A stretch of 15,983 nt of DNA, taken from JBAUHN01 sp049680295 (lineage in GTDB: Bacteria > Pseudomonadota > Alphaproteobacteria > Rhodobacterales > Rhodobacteraceae). The stretch is from the NCBI GenBank assembly GCA_049680295.1, contig JBAUHN010000358.1:1-15983 (forward strand), written 5' to 3'. Under the pieces are notes generated by a model, which saw only the letters and a program-made list of their open reading frames with translations, searched no databases and was not told the origin of the DNA. Positions 12,803 through 15,983 of the stretch are shown in pieces. How positions within the stretch are numbered: position 1 is the first letter of the stretch; the number at the start of each line of letters is the position of its first letter. The translations under genes and the position numbers were made by a program.

Positions 12803-13651
12803 ATGGGCACGACATCTGTTTCACATACCGATTTGCTGACCGCTTCTGCCGTGGATGTGCGAAATGCCATCCGTCACGGGGCATATGATGGTCATACGGC
12901 GGGACTGGCGGCGGGGAAACTTCAGTGCAACATCGCGATTTTACCGGAACGATATGCCCTGGATTTTCTCAGGTTTTGCCAGCGCAATCCGAAACCGTGC
13001 CCGGTGGTTGGTGTCAGCGATAGCGGCGATCCGCTGTTGCCTACGCTGGGCCGCGACATTGATATTCGGACCGATGTATCAAAGTATCGGGTGTTCCGAA
13101 ATGGGACGCTGAGCGAAGAAATCGCGGATATTTCTGACATCTGGACGGATGATCTGGTCACCGTCGCCTTGGGTTGTTCATTTACTTTTGAAAACGCGCT
13201 GTTACGGGCTGATATTCCGGTGCGCCATATCGAGACGGGCAAGAATGTCCCGATGTTTCGTACCAATATTGATCTGGTGCCGGCGGGAAAATTTGGCGGT
13301 CAGATGGTTGTTACCATGCGCCCCATTCCCGAAAACCAAGTGACGCAGGCCAAAGAGATCAGCGGAAGGTTTCCCCAGGCACATGGTGCACCGATTGCCA
13401 CAGGTGATCCTGCGCGGATCGGCATTTCGGATTTGTCGCAACCAGATTGGGGTGATGCCGTGTCCATCAAACCGGGCGAGGTGCCCGTCTATTGGGCGTG
13501 CGGTGTGACGCCGCAGAATGTCTTGCTTGATGCCGCATTGCCGATCTGTATCACCCATTCGCCGGGCTACATGCTGATCGCAGATGTGGCCGAAGACGCC
13601 GAAACCACAATTCTGACACAGAACCTAAACCCATCCACCAAGGAGAGATAA
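12803..13651 (+). CDS. DUF1445/YcsI-family putative hydro-lyase (D-glutamate cyclase-like)
   Basis: A 282-residue cytosolic protein of the DUF1445 (COG4336) family. Conserved blocks are visible: VRNAIRHGAYDGHTAG (19-34), LGCSFTFENALL (123-134), HIETGKNVPMFRTNI (142-156), GGQMVVTMRPIP (165-176), PVYWACGVTPQ (228-238) and THSPGYMLIADV (251-262). Bacterial members are labelled putative hydro-lyases. The family also occurs as part of the vertebrate mitochondrial D-glutamate cyclase, and in Bacillus the ycsI gene lies among the 5-oxoprolinase genes (family knowledge). The exact reaction here is not known. AAAAAGG precedes the ATG. The dctP start lies only three bases past its stop, so enzyme and transporter form one operon under the adjacent LysR gene. 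No pxpABC-type genes are visible in the window. Confidence 0.9.
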   Translation: MGTTSVSHTDLLTASAVDVRNAIRHGAYDGHTAGLAAGKLQCNIAILPERYALDFLRFCQRNPKPCPVVGVSDSGDPLLPTLGRDIDIRTDVSKYRVFRNGTLSEEIADISDIWTDDLVTVALGCSFTFENALLRADIPVRHIETGKNVPMFRTNIDLVPAGKFGGQMVVTMRPIPENQVTQAKEISGRFPQAHGAPIATGDPARIGISDLSQPDWGDAVSIKPGEVPVYWACGVTPQNVLLDAALPICITHSPGYMLIADVAEDAETTILTQNLNPSTKER

Positions 13652-13654
13652 GAC

Positions 13655-14686
13655 ATGAAAAATACACTAGCTATTCTGATCGCAAGTACGGCGCTGGCAG
13701 CCCCTGGGTATGCAGAAACCCTGTCGGTTGTTGGCAGCTGGTCCAGTTTGCCATTGCACAACCAATACGAGGCCCCTTTCTGGAGCAAAACTTTGCCCGA
13801 AGCCTCGGGCGGGTCGATCGAGGTTGAGCTGACAACCCACAACCAGATGAGCCTCGGTTTGGGCGATATCTATCCATTGCTCGGGCAGGGCGTTTATGAC
13901 GTGGCGATGACTGTTGCAGATTATGCGGTGGCCGACGCACCCGAGCTGGAAGGCCTGGATGTGCCCTTGCTGGCGCTGACCGCAGATGAGGCACGCGCGA
14001 TGGTTGATGCGGCCCGCCCGATGGTGTCTGACATCTACCGCGACCGGTTTAATGCGCATGTTTTGGCCATCGCGCCCTATCCGCCGCAGGTGGTGTTTTG
14101 CAACCATGAGATCGCGCAACTTTCCGATCTCGAAGGACTAAAAGTGCGCGCATCGGGTCGGATGACTGCCAAACTTCTGGAAGCTTTGGGGGCAGAGGGC
14201 GTGAATGTGTCCTTTTCGGAAGTGCCGGGTGCCTTGCAAAACGGTGTGGTTGACTGTGCGGTCACCGGCGCCGGTTCAGGCTACAGCGCCGGCTGGTGGG
14301 AGGTGTCGACGCATTTGCTGCCTATTCCACTGGGCGGTTGGGATTCCGTTGTGACAGCGATCAATATGGATAAGTGGAACGGTCTGGACGCGGACACACA
14401 GGCCTTGATTACGGCTCAGGTCGGCTCTGGGTTTGAAACCCCTGCCTGGGACAGCGCGCAAGGTGCTTTGGTCAATGACATTGCCTGCCTGACGGGAAAC
14501 GGCGACTGTCCATCGGGGGATGCACGTTCCATGACATTGGTTGAGGTCAGCGACGCTGATTTCACCCGTGCGCGCGATATTCTGACCAGCGAAGTGCTGC
14601 CTGATTGGGCTGAACGCGCAGGTGGTGATTGGGCGGCACGCTGGAACGACAGCGTTGGTCAGGTTGTCGGCGTTACGATCAACTAG
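13655..14686 (+). CDS. TRAP transporter substrate-binding protein (DctP type)
   Basis: Periplasmic receptor of a tripartite ATP-independent transporter; it captures a solute, usually an organic acid, and hands it to the membrane subunits. The 343-residue precursor has a signal peptide MKNTLAILIASTALAAPGYA with likely cleavage after Ala20. The conserved hinge region DLEGLKVRASGRM (158-170) includes Arg165, the residue that binds the ligand carboxylate in most family members. Trp229 and the preceding PIPLGGW belong to the ligand-facing lobe. Cys278 and Cys285 (ACLTGNGDC) are close enough to form a disulfide. AAGGAG (13640-13645) lies nine bases before the ATG, inside the end of the DUF1445 gene. 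The substrate is not readable from sequence; a carboxylated compound is inferred from Arg165. Confidence 0.95.
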   Translation: MKNTLAILIASTALAAPGYAETLSVVGSWSSLPLHNQYEAPFWSKTLPEASGGSIEVELTTHNQMSLGLGDIYPLLGQGVYDVAMTVADYAVADAPELEGLDVPLLALTADEARAMVDAARPMVSDIYRDRFNAHVLAIAPYPPQVVFCNHEIAQLSDLEGLKVRASGRMTAKLLEALGAEGVNVSFSEVPGALQNGVVDCAVTGAGSGYSAGWWEVSTHLLPIPLGGWDSVVTAINMDKWNGLDADTQALITAQVGSGFETPAWDSAQGALVNDIACLTGNGDCPSGDARSMTLVEVSDADFTRARDILTSEVLPDWAERAGGDWAARWNDSVGQVVGVTIN

Positions 14687-14713
14687 AGCGCAGACCAAGG
14701 GGACGTGCCGGAT

Positions 14714-15262
14714 ATGGAACTGAGGATGATAAGGCACTTGCGGGCCATCAACAAAGGCGTTGCCCTTTGTGTTGGTCTGGGGTTGTTGCTCTGTGCAGCC
14801 TTTGTGCTGACCGATATCATCCTGCGCCAGATCGGCACGTCCCTTGGTGGCACCGAAGAAATCGCCGGATATGCCATGGCGCTGGCGACTTCATGGGGCA
14901 TGTCCTACACGTTGCTGGAACTGGGCCATGTGCGCATTGATCTGTTGCGCAGCCGCGCAGATAGCTTCAAACGTGCGCTTTTTGATGTGTTTTCGCTTAG
15001 CGTCATGTCCGGTGTGGTTATCACAATCGCCATAAAAGCCTGGCCCGTGGTTGAACGCTCACTGACCAACGGGTCGCGGGCCAATACGCCGCTGGAGACG
15101 CCGTTGGTCTGGGTACAGATGCCTTGGTTTGCCGGTTGGGTCTGGTTTGCGTTGATGTCCACGCTTACGACATGTGCCGCCCTTAGTCTGGTGGTAAAAC
15201 GCAGGCACCAAGACGCCGAAAGCTTTGCCGGGGCCTTTGCCGAGCAGGAGACCCTGCAATGA
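14714..15262 (+). CDS. TRAP transporter small membrane subunit (DctQ type)
   Basis: The four-helix small subunit of the TRAP permease. The 182-residue product has helices at about 13-33, 46-66, 88-108 and 128-152. The characteristic segment FVLTDIILRQIGTSLGGTEE, followed by IAGYAMALATSWGMSYTL and LGHVRIDLL, matches the conserved DctQ core (the E-E-I-A and H-V-R-I-D-L patterns). Start choice: AAGGGGA at 14697-14703 is ten bases before ATG 14714; the in-frame GTG at 14705 is too close to that site and ATG 14726 is an alternative. It follows dctP after a 27-base gap, and its stop overlaps the DctM start (ATGA), so the two membrane subunits are translationally coupled. Confidence 0.93.
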   Translation: MELRMIRHLRAINKGVALCVGLGLLLCAAFVLTDIILRQIGTSLGGTEEIAGYAMALATSWGMSYTLLELGHVRIDLLRSRADSFKRALFDVFSLSVMSGVVITIAIKAWPVVERSLTNGSRANTPLETPLVWVQMPWFAGWVWFALMSTLTTCAALSLVVKRRHQDAESFAGAFAEQETLQ

Positions 15263-15983
15263 TCGGTTATATCTCGGTCGGACTTCTGGGTCTGCTTGCG
15301 CTGTCTATTCCCGTCGGTATCGTGTTGTTCTTACTGGGCTTTGGTGTCGATATCTTTTTTTCCAGCTTTCCACTTACGCGGGGGTTGGGCAATATGGTCT
15401 GGTCTGCGTCCAACTCGGCGACGCTGATTGCCATCCCGTTTTTTGTGCTGCTGGGCGAGATCCTTGTGCGCAGTGGTGTGGCCACCCGAACCTATGCCGC
15501 TTTGGATCGCTGGGTGTCCTGGTTGCCCGGTGGATTGGTGCACGCAAATGTGGCCACGGCGACGATGTTCTCGGCAACCTCCGGTTCCTCCGTCGCGACG
15601 GCGGCGACGGTCGCAACCGTCGCAATGCCACAGGCGGAAAAGCTGGGTTATGATCCGAAACTGTTTTCTGGCGCAATCGCCGCTGGCGGCACACTTGGTA
15701 TCATGATCCCGCCGTCAATCAATCTAATTGTCTATGGGTTTCTAACCCAATCCTCGATCCCGCAGTTGTTTTTGGCAGGGCTGATTCCGGGGCTGTCACT
15801 TGCGATTGCATTCATGGCCGTCACCGCGATCATCTGCCTGATCCGGCCAGAGTTGGGCGGGGTGCGCCGCACCTTTCCGTTCCCACAAATGCTGCGGGCG
15901 CTGGTCGATCTTGTCCCGATCCTGATCCTGTTTGGACTGATCGTCGGTTCAATCTATCTGGGCTGGGCGACCCCGACCGAAGC
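15259..15983 (+). CDS. TRAP transporter large permease subunit (DctM type), cut by window edge
   Basis: The large membrane subunit that carries out sodium- or proton-driven transport. The first 241 codons are present, against roughly 430 in a complete member. The product begins MIGYISVGLLGLLALSIPVG with repeated hydrophobic helices. It carries the family hallmarks IAIPFFVLLGEILVRSG (55-71), ATSGSSVATAATVATVAMP (111-129) and GGTLGIMIPPSINLIVYG (145-162). The ATG overlaps the DctQ stop. The frame is open to the last base (WATPTEA), so it continues beyond the window and nothing suggests damage. Later operon genes, which would help define the substrate, are not visible. Confidence 0.95.
   Translation, partial: MIGYISVGLLGLLALSIPVGIVLFLLGFGVDIFFSSFPLTRGLGNMVWSASNSATLIAIPFFVLLGEILVRSGVATRTYAALDRWVSWLPGGLVHANVATATMFSATSGSSVATAATVATVAMPQAEKLGYDPKLFSGAIAAGGTLGIMIPPSINLIVYGFLTQSSIPQLFLAGLIPGLSLAIAFMAVTAIICLIRPELGGVRRTFPFPQMLRALVDLVPILILFGLIVGSIYLGWATPTE

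Noticed and set aside
14705..14713. GTG at 14705 as the DctQ start
   Set aside because: It lies one base from AAGGGGA, too close for initiation; ATG 14714 has a ten-base spacing.
1..15983. CRISPR arrays, tRNA or rRNA genes, insertion sequences, attachment sites
   Set aside because: No regularly spaced repeats, cloverleaf candidates, transposase or integrase sequences, or long direct repeats were found on either strand by reading.

Overview
The window looks like a chromosomal segment of an alphaproteobacterium, most likely of the marine Roseobacter group (Rhodobacterales). The reasons are a moderately high GC content, the secG-pyrG and purA-DUF2842 neighbourhoods, an unusual acidic protein of a type I associate with Rhodobacterales, and a TRAP transporter operon. 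No rRNA, tRNA, CRISPR array, insertion sequence or phage gene was seen.

Layout. Positions 1-692 (minus strand) hold the start of pyrG (CTP synthase, cut by the window edge) and secG. Positions 813-2465 (plus strand) hold a compact nitrile hydratase operon: a cobalt-type alpha subunit, a beta subunit and a small accessory (activator) protein. Positions 2472-2867 (minus) encode a four-helix membrane protein resembling DUF6524. Positions 3075-4611 (plus) hold purA and a small DUF2842 membrane protein, closed by a bidirectional terminator at 4635-4664. Positions 4686-6746 (minus) encode a 686-residue, very acidic, largely disordered protein with conserved ends. Positions 6881-7579 (plus) encode thiamine pyrophosphokinase, whose 3' end overlaps the 3' end of a convergent EamA/DMT permease (7509-8438, minus). 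Upstream of that permease on the same strand lie L-serine ammonia-lyase (sdaA) and a glutathione S-transferase gene coupled to it by a TGATG overlap, so the three may form one minus-strand operon.

Positions 10581-11829 are sparser. They hold a 58-codon GTG-start gene with a hydrophobic N-terminus, a hairpin, a 58-residue charged protein on the opposite strand, an 80-residue lipoprotein, and several clear inverted repeats. From 11830 to the right edge there is a plus-strand catabolic or uptake locus: a LysR regulator, a DUF1445/YcsI-family putative hydro-lyase, and a TRAP transporter (DctP, DctQ, and DctM cut by the edge), with a dyad/promoter candidate between the regulator and the structural genes.

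How the genes work together. The nitrile hydratase genes look like a self-contained accessory module set between housekeeping genes; no amidase or cobalt transporter is visible. The LysR-DUF1445-TRAP locus probably imports a small carboxylate and converts it with the DUF1445 enzyme. The family's known association with 5-oxoproline/D-glutamate metabolism suggests a substrate class but does not prove it. The least documented parts are a 12-codon minicistron that exactly bridges nthA and nthB, a hairpin that reaches the first base of the LysR start codon, the small secreted or membrane ORF near 10.8 kb, and the transported substrate of the DUF1445-TRAP locus.
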